A stretch of DNA of 64,000 nucleotides from Hemileia vastatrix (taxonomy: Eukaryota > Basidiomycota > Pucciniomycetes > Pucciniales > Zaghouaniaceae): positions 16,160,501-16,224,500 of the forward strand of contig JASXTE010000005.1 in NCBI GenBank assembly GCA_030280995.1, written 5' to 3'. The notes under the pieces are model-generated. The model was not told where the DNA came from. It saw only the letters and a list, made by a program, of their open reading frames with translations, and searched no databases. A program made the translations under genes and the position numbers. Positions 1 to 12,284 of the stretch are shown piece after piece. Positions within the stretch are counted from its first letter, which is position 1. Each line of letters begins with the position of its first letter.

Positions 1-87
1 GCGAACTCCGTTGAGCTTGAGCCATCTTCCCACACTAGTTTTCCTTCTTCTATAATTTTGTCTTACTTATTAATTTCTCTTTTTATA

Positions 88-1014
88 ATGAACTGTCCTA
101 CTCCCACACCTACGCCTCCACACCCTAAAGCGGATGGGGGAATGATTACGCAACAATTTTCACAAACTTGCACGGCTTGTGAAAGCATGGAATATTTCTG
201 TGTCGAAAGTACGGTGACTCAAGGCCCTTGCCAGAAATGCGAGTTTTGCCGTTGGCGACGAGTGGCGTGCAATGCGTTGACTAAGAACGCAGAGATCGAA
301 AAACGATTCACCAAGACCAAGTTTTGGGTAATCCCTAAAACCAAAGAGGTGGTCGAAGACATTTGGGATGTCTTGATTGAAGATGAACAATCGGTGGGGG
401 AAAATGATAAGGAATTAAATAACGAGATCTCAACCTGGGTAACCCAGGCCACGAGTTCAAAGCGAGGTGTTGAGGAAGAGGTCGACGAGTTGGTGGAGGA
501 AGATGAAGATGAAGTCCCTGTTCCAGGGTGGGCACCCAAGAAACGATGGGTGGTCATCAAAGACAACGAGGAGGAGAGAGAGGCAGAGGTTGAGGTGGCG
601 CCAAGGTTATTTTTAGAGCCTGACCCCATTTTCGAGGTAAGTTTTTAATTGTTATTTTTAAGGATGAAGTTACTGATGAGTTTTGTTTAGACATCGAATA
701 CCCCTGAAGACCCGATTGGGGAGCCTGCGCCGGTTATACCAACTGAGGCAAACCCTCCGGCCACGGATGTAGTTGAAGAACCTGAAGACACCCTGGACCA
801 GGTGTGGTCGAAGAAACCTCGTCAAGGTCGACGAGTAAGGTTCGCCGAAGAGTTAAGTGGGGAGGTCGACACAATTATTGACGCTGCTTCCTTCGACGTG
901 GCAGAGGAGCTCTTGGAGATTGGAGAGGTGGTTCCGGTAGGAGAGGAAGAGGTATTTGAGAAATGCAGGAAGGAGATAAGGGTAGTTTTGGAGAAAATAA
1001 AAAGACTGGTTTGA
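88..1014 (+). CDS. Zn2Cys6 zinc-cluster protein carried antisense in Alpha
   Basis: Two exons, 88-636 and 691-1014, are joined by a 54-bp intron (GTAAGT...TTTAG); both are in the same phase and give about 290 residues. The N-terminal part has cysteines spaced C-X2-C-X6-C-X12-C-X2-C-X6-C (roughly residues 26-60), the spacing of Gal4-type binuclear zinc clusters, with a basic stretch RWRR inside the last loop. The rest is acidic and low in complexity, as in many activator tails. I start at the first ATG in the frame (88). It lies between pol and the expected 3' LTR of Alpha but on the opposite strand, so its intron would survive retrotransposition. Beta has an ORF of the same kind in the same place (14772-15340). 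A role as transcription factor is inferred from the family only. Confidence 0.72.
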
Positions 1015-1957
1015 GAAAAATTAAAAGAAAAAATTTGAAATGAAAAGGAGATGTTAAGAAGTAGAAAAATTTGTATTTTAGTTTTAGTTTATTTTATTTT
1101 ATTTTTTTATTGTAGGTGAATATTATTAATTTTATAAGATTTGGGAGAGAGAGAAAAAGAAAAAAGAAGTTTTAAATAAAAAATTTTAGAATTTGAAAGA
1201 AGAAATTTAAAGAAAGAAAAAAGTTGTTTAATTGAAGGAAATTTTAAGGTTTTAAAAGGAAAATTTTATGTAAGAAAAGAGAGAGAAAAAGAAACGGTTT
1301 GTGATTGAGATGAGTTTGTTAAATTGAGAATTTAATGAATTTTTTTTTTTTTTTTTTTTTTTTTTTAGGAAATTTTAGTTGAAAAGAGAGGAAGAAGAAA
1401 GAAAAGAAAAAACAGAATTTAAAATTTAAAGAGAATTTGAAATGAAGAATTATTTGTTTGAAGAATTATTATAGGGAGATTCAGAGGTTGAAGTTAAGTT
1501 CGAGGTAATGGTTGTGCCGTACAAGATTTGATGGTTCGAAGAAAAGAAAATTTTAAAGAGAGAATAAATTTTTAGAGGAGAAAATTTTAACGAGAATTTT
1601 TAAATTTAAGAAGAATGTATTTTTAGAGAATTGAAAAAGAGAAAAGAAAGAAAATATTTAGAGAGATTTAAGAGTTTTTTTTATTATTTATGTTTATTCT
1701 ATTTATTTTATTTTATTTTATTTTTATTTTGATTGTTTATGTTTATTCTATTTATTTTATTTTATTTTTTATTTTATTTTATTTAATTTTACTTTTGATT
1801 TTACTTTTAGTTGGTTTTTTGAGAAAAAATTATATAGAAGTAGAAGAAAGAAAAAAAGAAAAGAGAGAAAGGAGAAAACAAGGCTAAGAAATTTAAGAGG
1901 TGTTTAGATTTTAAAGAAAGAAAGAAAAAGAAAAGAAAATTTTAAATAAAAGAAATT
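1015..1957. other. Non-coding spacer of Alpha between zinc-cluster ORF and chromodomain
   Basis: No gene is visible. The plus strand is very rich in A and G in the first half, with a run of 27 T at 1340-1366 and repeated TTTTA/TTTAT tracts at 1681-1810. A short hydrophobic frame at 1690-1887 is a by-product of the TTTTA tracts. Confidence 0.6.
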
Positions 1958-4900
1958 TTAAGGTTTTGGTTTTAAAGGATATTTCAAATGAAAAGATTTT
2001 AGGAGTTCAGGGGCCTTAGAAACATTGATGGCTGGTTCCCAGGATGTTTTGTCTGAGTCATTGAGGAAGCCTTCCCATTCCACGAGGTATTGAAGTTTCC
2101 CCTTGCGTATTCTTGAATCAAGGATACGACTTACTTCCCACTCTAGATGATCTTCTACTTCAACCGGTTCCGGAGGGGTTGGTTCTTGCCCGGGTATATT
2201 TCTTGAGCCAGTTCCAGGAGAGATACATGGAAAACAGGGTGAATCGCCTGCCATTTAGGAGGTAACTTGAGTCAAAATGCAGTTTTAGAGACTTCAGAGT
2301 CGATTTCGAATGGTCCCAAGCGCTTTTCAGCCAGTTTCTTTGATGGTCCTGTTGTTCGAATGTTTCGTGCGTCGAGCCATACTTTGTCGCCTGGTTTAAA
2401 GGAAGGAGCAGATTGTCGATGTTTGTCGGCCTGTTCCTTGTATCTTCAAATCGCTGATTCCAAATTTGTTTTAAGTTCTTCTTGAAGTTGTGATATAGTT
2501 CGAAGATAATGTTCCGCAGGATGATTAGTTCCTACATGGATTGAGTTGAATTGAGGATGTCGTTCATAAATGGTTTCAAAGGGAGATTGTTGTGTTGAAG
2601 AATGAGTCAAGTTATTATAAGCAAATTCGGCCAATGGTAACCATGTGGTCCAATCGTCTTGTTGGTAACTGACATACATTCAAAGATATTGTTCGAGGAT
2701 TTGGTTAACTCTTTCTGTTTGACCATCGGTTTCAGGGTGATAAGCCGTGGAGAGGTTCCTCGTGATATTGAGTTGTCAACACAGTTGGGTCCAGAATGTG
2801 GATACAAACAATGAGCCTCTATCTGAAATAATATCATTTGGTAAGCCGTTTTTAGAAAATACATATTCTAGAAACAATTTTGACAAATCTTCTGCTGTAG
2901 CAGTAGTAGTGGTTTTAATAAAAATAGACATTTTTGAAAATCTATCTACTATTACTAATATAGCATCAAAATCATTAGAAATAGGGAGTTGAGAAATGAA
3001 ATCCATCGATAAAGATTCCCAAGGTTTAGAGGGAATATGAAGTTGTTGAAGCAACCCATGCTTCCGGTGATGGGGAGCCTTATTCCTATTACATTCGTAA
3101 CAAGCTTTTATATAGGCCTTGATTTCCCTGGTCATACCTGGCCAGAAGTAATCCCTCGCTATTAACTGGTAGGTTTTATCAACCCCAAAATGACCAGCTA
3201 ATGGAGAATCATGTCGACTGTTGAAAATCCATAATTTTATCTCATTGTTGTTGGGTATGACTACTCTACCTTCGAAGACTAATAGACCTGATTCAATACT
3301 AAATCTTTTGGCCCCTTGCTTCGAGAGTATTTTGTCTTTTAACCCTAAACAATATTCGTCCTTTGACTGAGCTTCGAGGATGTTGGATAGTGGATTTTGA
3401 AAAGATTGAATTGTCATCGAATTAAGTTGATGAGTCGTTAACATTGATTCGTTGAAGATTGATTGCACATTTTCTGGGTTCTTGTCAGCAAATGCGTCCC
3501 CCCGCTGTGGGTAAACGTCGTCCCGACGTGACAAGATATCTGGGACAATGCAGTTTTTTCCTGGGCAATAGGAAATAGAGAGAGAAAATTCAGACAAAAA
3601 TTCAGCCCACCTGGCTTGACGCCTGGTTAATACTTTAGAAGACATGAAGTATTTCAAAGCATTATGATCTGTTAAGATTTGAAAAGGACTATCTAGGCTG
3701 AGAAGGAAAGAACGCCATTTTTTAAGACAATGGATAATAGCTAAAAGCTCTTTGTCATAAATTTCATAATTTAATTCTGCGGCTATGAGTTTGCGTGACT
3801 CAAAAGCAACAGGATGAAACAAATTTGTTATAGGATTTAATTGGGAGATGACCCCTGCAATAGCATAATTGCTCGCATCTGTCTCAACTATTGTTGAGGC
3901 AGAAGGATCAAAATGTCAAAGAATTGGGGCTGTGGTGAAAGCCATTTTTAGTGCTTTGAATTCTTTTCGTGCTGTAGAAGTAAAAACAAAAGGAATGTCT
4001 TTTCTAAGAAGAGAAGTAAGATTGGAAATAGTTTTAGAGTAATCTTTAATAAATCTCCTATAGAAGTTTGCAAAACCTAAAAATCCTTGGAGCGATTTAA
4101 TGTTTTTGGGCTCAGGCCATTCCAGGATTTTCTGGACTTTTTTGTCATCCATGACTAAACCGTAAGTGGACAAGGTAAAACCCAAAAAATTAATTGATTT
4201 GAGGTGGAATTTGCATTTATTATGCTTGGTGTAGAGACCATGATCTCGAAGACGATTTAGGACCTGTCGAACATGATGAATATGTTCATCTAGTGTTTTT
4301 GAGAATATTAAAATATCATCTAAATAGACGACTACAAATTGTTCAACAACATCTTGAAAGATATCATTAACAAAAGTTTGAAAAGTTGAAGGTGCGTTAC
4401 ATAATCCAAAAGGCATAACTAAATATTCAAAACTACCAAATCTAGTGCGCATTGCAGTCAGTGGTTCATGACCTTCTGCAATGCGAATCAGATTGTAAGC
4501 GCCTCTAAGATCAATTTTAGAAAAGAAATTAGCACCATTGAAAAGGGTAAGAAGTAATGACATAGGAGGAACAGGATATGCATTCTTCTTCGTGACTGTG
4601 TTGAGCTTTCTATAGTCAACACACAACCTAAGACTACCGTCTTTCTTTTTTACAAAGAGGACAGAGGAGCCGGTTGGAGATTTACTGGCTCTGATGAAAC
4701 CTTTGGCTACATTCTCTGCAATGTAGTCTTGAAGAACTTGAGATTTGTCCTTCGATAAAGAATAGACAGGACCTGCCGGAGGTACTGGGCCTATTAACTC
4801 TATTTGATGATCGTAGGGTCGATGAGGTGGTAACTTATCGGCTTTACGGATTGAGAAAACATCGAGGAAATAGTGGTAGATTTCCGGTAGAGTTGATTTA

Positions 4901-5613
4901 ATGGCTTCAACGTTGATTTGGTTGTTCTCTTCATCTTCGGGAGAATCTGTCGAGGGGATACCTGTATTGAGAGAGCAGAATTCGATTACTTTGAGGCAAT
5001 TTAAATCCTCTTTGAGTGAAGTCATTGAGCTAGAAGGGTTAGCCAATTGCTCATTTAGAGAAGGATCAGATGCTTGCAAGTCATCTGGCAGAGACTTATC
5101 CTCTAGCAGGACGTTGTCAGGCGGGTTGTTTAACTCCCTATTGACCTGCATTGAAGAATCAGAAATATACTTAGATCGTGGGGTGATCAAACCCTTAGTC
5201 CAATCAATTTTGGGGTTCCAATGCATTAAAAAGTCATGGCCAAGAATGGTATCGTCCATCCTTGGGGCGTCCAAGACTGATAATTCCCACTCGAAGGGGG
5301 GAAAGTTCAGAAAGTTGAAAACCCATAAAACTTTCTTACTTACTCAATATTTGGGTTCCTCTGATTCGACCAAATAGATTGGAGTTCGATCGATATCTGT
5401 AAATGTTAGTTGAAGCTTCTTGGAAAAAGATAAACTAACAAAAGAAATTGAAGCTCCAGAGTCTATAAGACAACTGAAGGGGATATCCTCCTTAAAAAGA
5501 ATGAATCTCAAGCAGTTTAAGGCAACTCCAGTCCTTAAGACATGGAGGTTCTGTGCACTGGGAGAGATAAGATAGTTTTCTTTGCACACAAGTAAACTAT
5601 CTACTAGTTTTTT
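1958..5613 (-). pseudogene. pol: Alpha pol: protease, RT, RNase H, integrase, chromodomain (broken)
   Basis: The frame is entered by -1 frameshift at 5607-5613. In order on the minus strand: aspartic protease with LIDSGA near 5470; a linker; reverse transcriptase with VVYLDDILIF near 4325 (YLDD catalytic motif) and FGLCNAPSTF; RNase H; integrase zinc finger, then core motifs (FPGMTREI, MDFISQL, ISDRGS); integrase C-terminal region; and a chromodomain at about 2170-1980 (EVSRILDSRI...YLVEWEGF). Stops at 5344, 3916, 2776, 2680, 2446 and 2272 are all TGA at places where the family would have Arg (CGA). A 1-nt loss near 2180 puts the chromodomain in another frame. A chromodomain tail of this kind directs integration to marked chromatin in other chromoviruses. 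Confidence 0.9.
5571..5613 (-). promoter_or_regulatory. -1 ribosomal frameshift signal at the Alpha gag-pol junction
   Basis: On the minus strand the last codons of gag read TCA AAA AAC TAG. A AAA AAC (5613-5607) is a classical X XXY YYZ slippery heptamer directly before the gag stop. A -1 shift there enters exactly the pol frame. Five nucleotides later starts a perfect 8-bp inverted repeat, GATAGTTT (5601-5594) and AAACTATC (5578-5571), with a 15-nt loop. The spacer length and the stem are what known frameshift sites need. Confidence 0.8.
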
Positions 5614-6764
5614 GACTTCGAACTAGTACCTTCTCTTTCCTTCAACTTTACACAGTCTTCCAACTTGTGCTTACCCCCACAATACATACATAACCCATTA
5701 TCTGCTAGTCTCTTCCTCTCAGATTCTTTAAGTTCCCCTTTAGGATCCAGTACTTTGCTGATATCGCCTGGGGTCGAGCCTTTTGGTCGAGGTTTATCCT
5801 TTCCCTTATTGGGTTTGGATTGAGTTGAGGAGGATTGATTTGGCCATGGGTGTGAAGAAGGTCCCGATTTAAAATTTAGGCCTTGAGATTTGTTGGCATA
5901 TCGACGATGTTGAAGTCGTCCTTGATAAACGCCGTCAAGTTCGAGGGTTTGATCCATTAAATCCGTTAAAGTAGTCATTATCTGACCGTGAAGATTTAAT
6001 TGATCCAGAATCCTCGAAGGAAGTCCTTTCTTGAAATGAAACTTAAGGGCAGCATCATTCCAACCTACTCAATTTTGAAGTGCTCTGAAGTTCGAGATAT
6101 ATTCAGAGGCTTTACCATTATCACTCATGCGAAGAAAATCAAGTTCAATTTCTGCGTTGTCCGTTTCATTAGGGTCCCCAAACAACGTAAAAAGTTGGTC
6201 TTCGAACTTTTCCCAATTATTGATAAGTAAGTGGGTTTCTGTCAAAGAAAGCATGAGTAGATAAGGTTCGAACCATCTTGCTTCTTTCCCGGCTAGGAAT
6301 GAAGAAGCGTAAACAACCTTTGATCGGTTGCTGTTAAAGGTTCGAGGGTCATTATGGAACAGTAGCTTGCAGGTTTGCAAGAAGGGTCGCAATCTGTTGG
6401 GGTGATCTCTGTCGAATTTGTCAGGAGATTTCATAGAAGGAGTTTTGAACTTAGATCCCTCTGAAGACGTTGGATTTGAAAGGGTTTTCATGAAAAGTCT
6501 CATGAAATCTTCCAGAGAGTTAGATGGTCCAGGTTCTGAGGATTGGCCAGAAGGGTGATTGGCAGGGGCGGATGGTGCCTCGCGCATTGTATCCTCTCCT
6601 TCTTCTTCATCACTAGAATCCTCAAAATCTTGTGGGATGTCTTCTACAGATTGAACTGAATGTTGCAGTTCCCTAAGGTCGAGTGGTTCCAAAGAGTGAG
6701 TGCAGGAAACAGACCTTGTGGCTGTTGGCCTGCCTCTAGCGCGAGCTCTAGTAGTAGCGCCCGT
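5604..6764 (-). pseudogene. gag: Alpha gag, main part (capsid and nucleocapsid)
   Basis: This is the body of gag; the first nine codons are at 16601-16575 beyond Beta. Together they give 396 codons including the stop. The middle holds a Ty3-type capsid region (LFHNDPRTFNSNRSKV then ARWFEPYL). Near the C-terminus is a zinc knuckle CMYCGGKHKLEDC, with one residue fewer than usual before the His (C-X2-C-X3-H-X4-C). An in-frame TGA at 6071-6069 interrupts it where the neighbouring reading suggests Arg. The TAG stop at 5606-5604 directly follows the slippery heptamer. Confidence 0.85.
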
Positions 6765-6846
6765 TGTGGTAGCCTAAAGTTTAGTATGGCACCTAAGTAC
6801 GTAAATGGAGTTATTACGGCGTGCAAGATTGGCGTTATTATTTTTT

Positions 6847-6860
6847 TATATATAAAAGGG
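6847..6860 (+). promoter_or_regulatory. TATA-like core promoter element in Beta LTR
   Basis: TATATAAAAGGG is the best TATA box in the LTR and is kept in the 3' LTR and, on the other strand with changes, in the solo LTR. Transcription start was not determined. Confidence 0.45.
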
Positions 6861-7231
6861 TTTTATTTAATTTATTTGAGTTTTAAATATGAAGAAATTA
6901 GTCAAGAGCGAATGCCTACACAAAATTAATTTATTTTACGGAGAAAACTTATTTTTTCGGTCTGAAAAGTTTATAAGTATCAAGTCGAGTCACTAAAGAA
7001 CCTTGGGAAATTTTTTCCAGAATTTTTACTATTTTTCTTATATTTTTAAATGAATTTTAAAGATTTATAGAAATATTTACGTATTCAGAAATTACTTATT
7101 GTTGATGAATTTTCACGGGGTAATTAGAGCTGCGCAGACTACGAAAATTAGTTTGGAATGTAAAGGGGAATCGGCTCTATCATGTGTAATTTTTCTAGAT
7201 TTTTTATTATAGTTTTAAAGGTTCTAATTAA

Positions 7232-7300
7232 GTCCGGAAGTCCGGACGGACTCCGTTTGGACTCCGTACGGGCTCCGGATTGACTCTGGGAGAGCTCTGG
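7232..7300 (+). repeat. 11-bp phased CTCCG (CGGAG) array in Beta 5' LTR
   Basis: Units start at 7240, 7251, 7262, 7273, 7284 and 7295, exactly 11 bp apart, with consensus GGACTCCGTAC degrading to CTCTG at the right; one further GTCCG at 7232 is out of register. There are about ten CGG or CCG triplets between 7232 and 7280. The same array is at 15932-16000. The solo LTR has an expanded version (37899-38003). Confidence 0.85.
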
Positions 7301-7872
7301 AGGGGAAAACTTAGGCACGTGACTAGGAATACTTAAGCGCCTCTCAAACTCGAAATTGAAGGGGGGGATACATCATACAGCTTAATCTTTAACCACCACG
7401 GACTCATTTTTTATTACTCAACAAATTAAATAAATTTGTAATACCCTTATAACTTTATATTTTATATATAACATTTTAGAAATACTACTCAAAAATTTAA
7501 ATCACACTTCATACAGGGTATCTTTAGAAAGGTCTTCACCACTGGGACTTGATTATTGCTGTCTCATAAAAATTCAAATTATTATAAAAACATAAAAGTC
7601 AATCTTTTCAGATCTTTCACTGGTACACCTTAATTGTTGTTATCAGTATTTCTTTCTCAACAGCCACAATCATTGAATCTCAATAAGCGTTAAATATTTT
7701 AGAGTTTCATTATTTTTTTATCAATCAGATCCAAGTAGACTGGTTAGCTTAGTGATTTAAAATTCCCATTTTGTTATTTTTATTGGAAGGACGGGGTTTT
7801 CAGCTAAATCCACACATCTCCTCCGTATTCTGCTTACAGCAAGGCGACTGTAAGAGTTTACCTTACCATAGT

Positions 7873-7889
7873 TGGCGCCTAACGTGGGG
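7873..7889 (+). other. Beta primer-binding site
   Basis: TGGCGCCTAACGTGGGG starts two bases (GT) after the LTR end. The leading TGG pairs with the CCA end of a tRNA. I cannot say which tRNA. Confidence 0.75.
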
Positions 7890-8047
7890 TTCGATTTCTC
7901 TAGCTTTCTTTAAAAGACTTACTTGGATCAAGAACGTTCTTAGTTTGCAAGAGGCTTATTTTCTGGAACTCTAATTGGATTTTTGTTATTGGCCTGCAAG
8001 AGGCTTGTTATTTTATCGATTGTTAACACTTTTCATTACTTATTGGG

Positions 8048-8371
8048 ATGTCTTCTTCTGCTGTTGCTTCTGGATCTTCTAACCCTCTTACTCCCTCAGT
8101 TAGAATTGTTTCTTGGGATGGCCCAAAGTTTGATGGGGAGGAGGTTAAATGGTTCATTAGCAGGTATGAAGCTGCTGCTGCTGTTGATGGTGCTTCTCAT
8201 GTGGATATGGTGAAGCAAGTTAGGTTTTTTATTGCTGATAGGGAGGTGGAAAAAGAGGTTATTGCTATGCAGGCATTTAAGGACAAGGATTGGGTTAAGC
8301 TTTCTAAAGCTATGGTTGATAGATGGGGTGTTAGGTTTACTATGATGGACCTCAATAAAATTGTTGGATAA
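8048..8371 (+). pseudogene. gag: Beta gag fragment
   Basis: An ATG frame of 107 residues opens 160 bp after the primer site. It begins Ser/Ala-rich and contains WFISRYEAAAAVDG and WVKLSKAMVDRWG, as in the N-terminal capsid part of basidiomycete Gypsy Gag proteins. It stops at 8369-8371, far too early: no zinc knuckle and no protease follow, and the next frame resumes at once with a pol linker. An internal deletion near 8360-8380 is the simplest reading. Confidence 0.7.
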
Positions 8372-11300
8372 GGGAAGCAAAGGTGTTGGAAAATCTGTTT
8401 ATAAATTAGACGAGGGAAAGGAGAAAAAAGTAAAATTTAAAAATGAAATAAAATATTTTTCTAATTTTTCTTATTCCGATTCTGACGATGAAGAAGATTT
8501 ATTTGATGAAATTTTTAATGGCAAATCAAAAGTAAATGTTTTACCTCAAGCTTATTTAGATGTGGACGCAGCCAAATATAAGAAAGTAGCAAATAAAGTT
8601 CGACCTATTAATGAACCGCTACCTGCCGAATTAAATCCACCCTTGAGAAGACCAAGGTTATCAAGAGATCCTTATGAAAGTCCCTTGGTAAAGAATCCGC
8701 CTGAATTATCTGAGACATCAAGAATCACTTTTGAGAGACTGGGTGTTGTTAATTTTGGACCTGATGGTTGGTTGTCTGGAGAAGAGAAGAAGTTGTTGTT
8801 GGATGTGATGGTCAAGTGAGAGAAGGCCATTGCTTTTGTAGAAGAGGAGAGGGGTGTGTTGAAGCATTCCTATGGGGAGCCTTACAAGATTCCTGTGGTA
8901 TGTCATGAACTGTGGCAGCAGAAACCGATTCCTATTCCGGCTGCATTAAAAGAAGCCTATATTGAAGTTGTCAGAGAACGGATACGCACTGGACTGTATG
9001 AGCAATCAACATCAAGTTATTCTAGTCCGGTATTTTGTATCAAGAAACCGAATGGCAAGCTTAGAGTTGTTCATGATCAAAGGGAATTAAATAGGGTTAC
9101 AATAAAGGATGCTGGGATACCACCTAGTGCTGAGCAGTTTGTTGAAGCATTTGCAGGGAGAGTGTGTTATGGTTTGGGAGATATTATGGGTGGATATGAT
9201 GAAAGAGAGTTACATCCAGACTCAAGGCCTCTCACTACATTTGATACGCCACTTGGACGTTTACAGTTAAAAAGATTACCTCAAGGAGCAACAAATTCAG
9301 TTGCAGTTTATCAAGCTCAGATGGCTTGGATCCTTCAAGACGAAATTCCACAATATGCTGGAATCTTTATAGATGATGGAGGAATTAAGGGACCAACAAC
9401 CGACTATGATAACCAGGTGTTGGAAGAGAATCCCGGGATACGCAAATTCATTTGGGAGTTTGCAATTACATTAGAAAGAATCTTGTTTTGAATTGAAGAG
9501 GCTGGATTAACTATTTCAGATTCAAAATTTTCATGTTGTGTGCCAGCCTTAGAAATATTAGGCCATGTGGTATGTAGAGAGGGTAGGATTATGTCCAAAA
9601 ATAAAGTTAACAAAATTCAGTCCTGGCCAAGACCCAAGAATACTACCGAAGTTAGAGGGTTTTTAGGCGTTTGAGTATATGTTAGAATGTTTATCAAGGA
9701 CTTTTCTTCATTGGCAGCTCCATTGAGACGGTTAACGAGAAAGGATGCAGACTGGGAGTGGGATGAAGAGTGTGAGAAGGCGTTTGTGAAGTTGAAGGAG
9801 GTTGTAGGGAAGGATTTAGTCCTGCACAAGTTGGATTATGGAAAATATGCTGGTAGAATTTATTTAGCAGTTGATTCAAGTCAGGTTGCAGCTAGGGTGG
9901 TTTTGTCTCAGATGGATAAAGCTGGTTACATCAGGCCAGTTAGGTATGAATCTGTAGTATTTACTGAGGTCAAATCAAGATATTCACAACCAAAATTGGA
10001 ATTATGTGGTGTGGCAAAAATACTGAAGAAACTTCAGCATATTTTGTGGGGCAACATTTTGAGTTGCAAGTGGATGCGAAATCGTTAATACAGATGATTA
10101 ATTCCCCAAGTTTACCAAACGCACCCATGACAAGATGGGTAGCTTTTATTCAACATTTTTCGTTTGATTTAGTTCATAAGCCTGGCAAAACTTTTACTAT
10201 GCCAGATGGTTTGTCAAGGAGACCACCCACTGAAGAAGATTCAGACTTAGAAGAGTTCGATGAAGATATACCTATTATCAAAGCCAGCACTAAAGGAGCT
10301 GAAGACTTTCCATACCTCCCCCATGAGGTTAAACTGGCAGGACTATTGTGTTTAGATTATGGTGATGATGACCTCCACCAAGAGGATAAACTGGAAAATA
10401 GTTTTTATGTTAATAAAGGTGTTGGAAAAGGTGTAGATAAATTTGGTAGAAAGGAGGTAGAAGAAGATGTGGTGTATGTAGAGGAAGATGGATTGGTAGT
10501 GTGGGATAGTAGTAAGTTAAGGAATGGTGTATATGTTGGAGAATTAGAGAATTTAAATAAAAAGGTGGACAAAGAGAAAGAGGTATTTTTGAATACGGTT
10601 TACGAAGGATCCAAAGGTTCAGAAGAAAAACGACGACATAGCTCAATTAAAGATTTATTTAGGGGTCAACAATTATTGGCTCATTCATGTGCAGGTGATA
10701 TTGGTGATAGAGAAGTCCCTATTGATGTTATATTAATCGATTTTTAAGATGAAGTCTGGGGTCAGACTGGTTTTTATTTTTTGTTAGTCAAATATTTGTT
10801 GACTTTAGAGAGGCCAGAAGATTGTGAAGACGATGAATGGGTGGCTATCAAGAGGAAGTCATCTACGTTTTACCTATCTGGTCAACGTTTAATGAGGAGA
10901 AGGTATCCAAATCCTCAAGTAGTTATAACTCAAGAGAAGGGGCAAGAATTAGTTTTGAAATCACTGCATGAAGATCTCGGGCATAGAGGCGTTGGAGAAA
11001 CGTTTAGAAGAATTTCTGATTGATTTTGGTGGCCTGGCATGCAGATGGCTGTTAAACAGTGGGTTCAGTCATGTGAAGAATGTCAAAGACGAAGTTATTA
11101 AAGGCCAAAAGAACCTGGACACGCGACCGGTGAATATACGCTCTTTGGGAGAGTTAGTTTTGATGCCGTTCATATAAAAGAGGGACGGTATAAATATTTA
11201 ATTGTGGCCAGAGATGATTTATCTGGTTGGGTAGAGGTAGCGCCTCTTATTAATTTAACTTCCAAAAATGTGTCAGAATTTTTTTTGAATAATTGGGTAT

Positions 11301-12052
11301 ATAGGTATGGGGTGATGAAGTTGGTAACGGTAGATGGAGGTCCTGAATTTGGGACAGAGTTTAAAGAGGCCGTATTAAAAGTTGGATCAAAGGTTAGGGT
11401 AGCAGCCCCATATTATCCTGAAGCTGAAGGCATGGTGGAAAGAGGGCATCAAGTTATTAAGGATGCTTTAGTTAAAATGTGTGGGACAAGTGCCGAAAAG
11501 TGGAGGCACTATTTACCTTTAGTTTTATTTGCTGATCGAATCACTGCCAAAAGGACGACCGGATTTTCACCTTATGAACTTGTTTTTGGACAGAAAGCAA
11601 TTTTACTGGTTGATTTAGAAGCTGAATCATATCTTGGAGTTGACTGGGACACTGTCAAAACTACTGATGAATTATTGTGTGCAAGAATGATGCAGCTAGA
11701 AAAGAAAGAAGAATATTTAGAAAAGGCATATTCGCGGATGATGAAGATCCGAAATCAATCAGTCAGATATTGGGATGAGCGGTTGGCACATTGATTAAGG
11801 AAACCTTTGAACCCAGGTGATATGGTCCTGGTTTATAATAGAAGTCTAGAGAGTCAATGGGGAAAGATGTTTGCAGATAGGTGGAATGGACCATATAAAA
11901 TCAAGGAGCAAGTTTCTGGTGGTTCATATGTGCTAGAAGAGTTGGATGGAGTAGTATTAAAGAAGAGGGTAGCGGCCGATCAAGTGAAACGGTTCTATCC
12001 TAGAGGCACAAGGAGTGCCGAAGTGAACCTCTGCAATGAGGATAAACTATGA
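8361..12052 (+). pseudogene. pol: Beta pol: RT, RNase H, integrase (broken, no protease)
   Basis: In order: an acidic linker (8361-8819); reverse transcriptase (8856-9600) with SPVFCIKKPNGKLRVVHD and a catalytic box FIDD near 9365 instead of the common YxDD; RNase H (9690-10230) with LAVDSSQ, ELCGVAK and LQVDAK; a long acidic tether; the integrase zinc finger (HEDLGHRG near 10965, CEECQRR near 11080); and the integrase core with VDGGPEF near 11335 and EAEGMVERGHQ near 11425, then the GPY-type tail (WNGPYKI near 11885). There is no chromodomain. Breaks: TGA at 8817, 9489, 9672, 11021 and 11792, TAA at 10745 and 11096, a frameshift near 10060. Four of the TGAs (8817, 9489, 11021, 11792) fit CGA changed to TGA. 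Stretches between breaks are well preserved, which fits recent decay. Confidence 0.88.
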
Positions 12053-12284
12053 CATTTATGAAATTATATGGATACCTCCGCAATGAGGATAAACTATGAA
12101 ATTTCTTAAATTTTATGGAACCTCCGCAATGAGGATAAACTATGACAATTATCAAATTTTATTAACCTCTGCAATGAGGATAAACTATGATATCTACAAA
12201 ATTTTATGGATACCTCCGCAATGAGGATAAACTATGATATCAACGAAAATTTATGATGACCTCCGCAACGAGGATAAACTATCT
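12027..12284 (+). repeat. Six tandem 45-47-bp repeats at the end of Beta pol
   Basis: Units start at 12027, 12074, 12120, 12165, 12212 and 12259. Each begins with a conserved 26-bp block, ACCTCYGCAATGAGGATAAA and six more bases, followed by an AT-rich spacer that varies. The first unit contains the pol stop codon, so the last residues of pol (LCNEDKL) are encoded by the repeat. Function unknown. Confidence 0.85.

Larger units (their letters stand above)
6765..7870 (+). repeat. Beta 5' LTR
   Basis: Starts TGTGGTAGCC and ends CCTTACCATA, 1106 bp. The end is TA, not the usual CA; the boundary is fixed by the CCGT duplication outside and by the primer site inside. A TATA-like TATATAAAAGGG lies about 82 bp from the start. 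A phased CTCCG/CGGAG array is at 7232-7300. Confidence 0.93.

Noticed and set aside
1690..1887. Short hydrophobic frame in the Alpha spacer
   Set aside because: Derived from TTTTA repeats.
12027..12284. Repeat-spacer array that looks CRISPR-like
   Set aside because: The window is from a eukaryote, the repeat lies inside an LTR element, spacers are related AT-rich sequences, and there are no cas genes.
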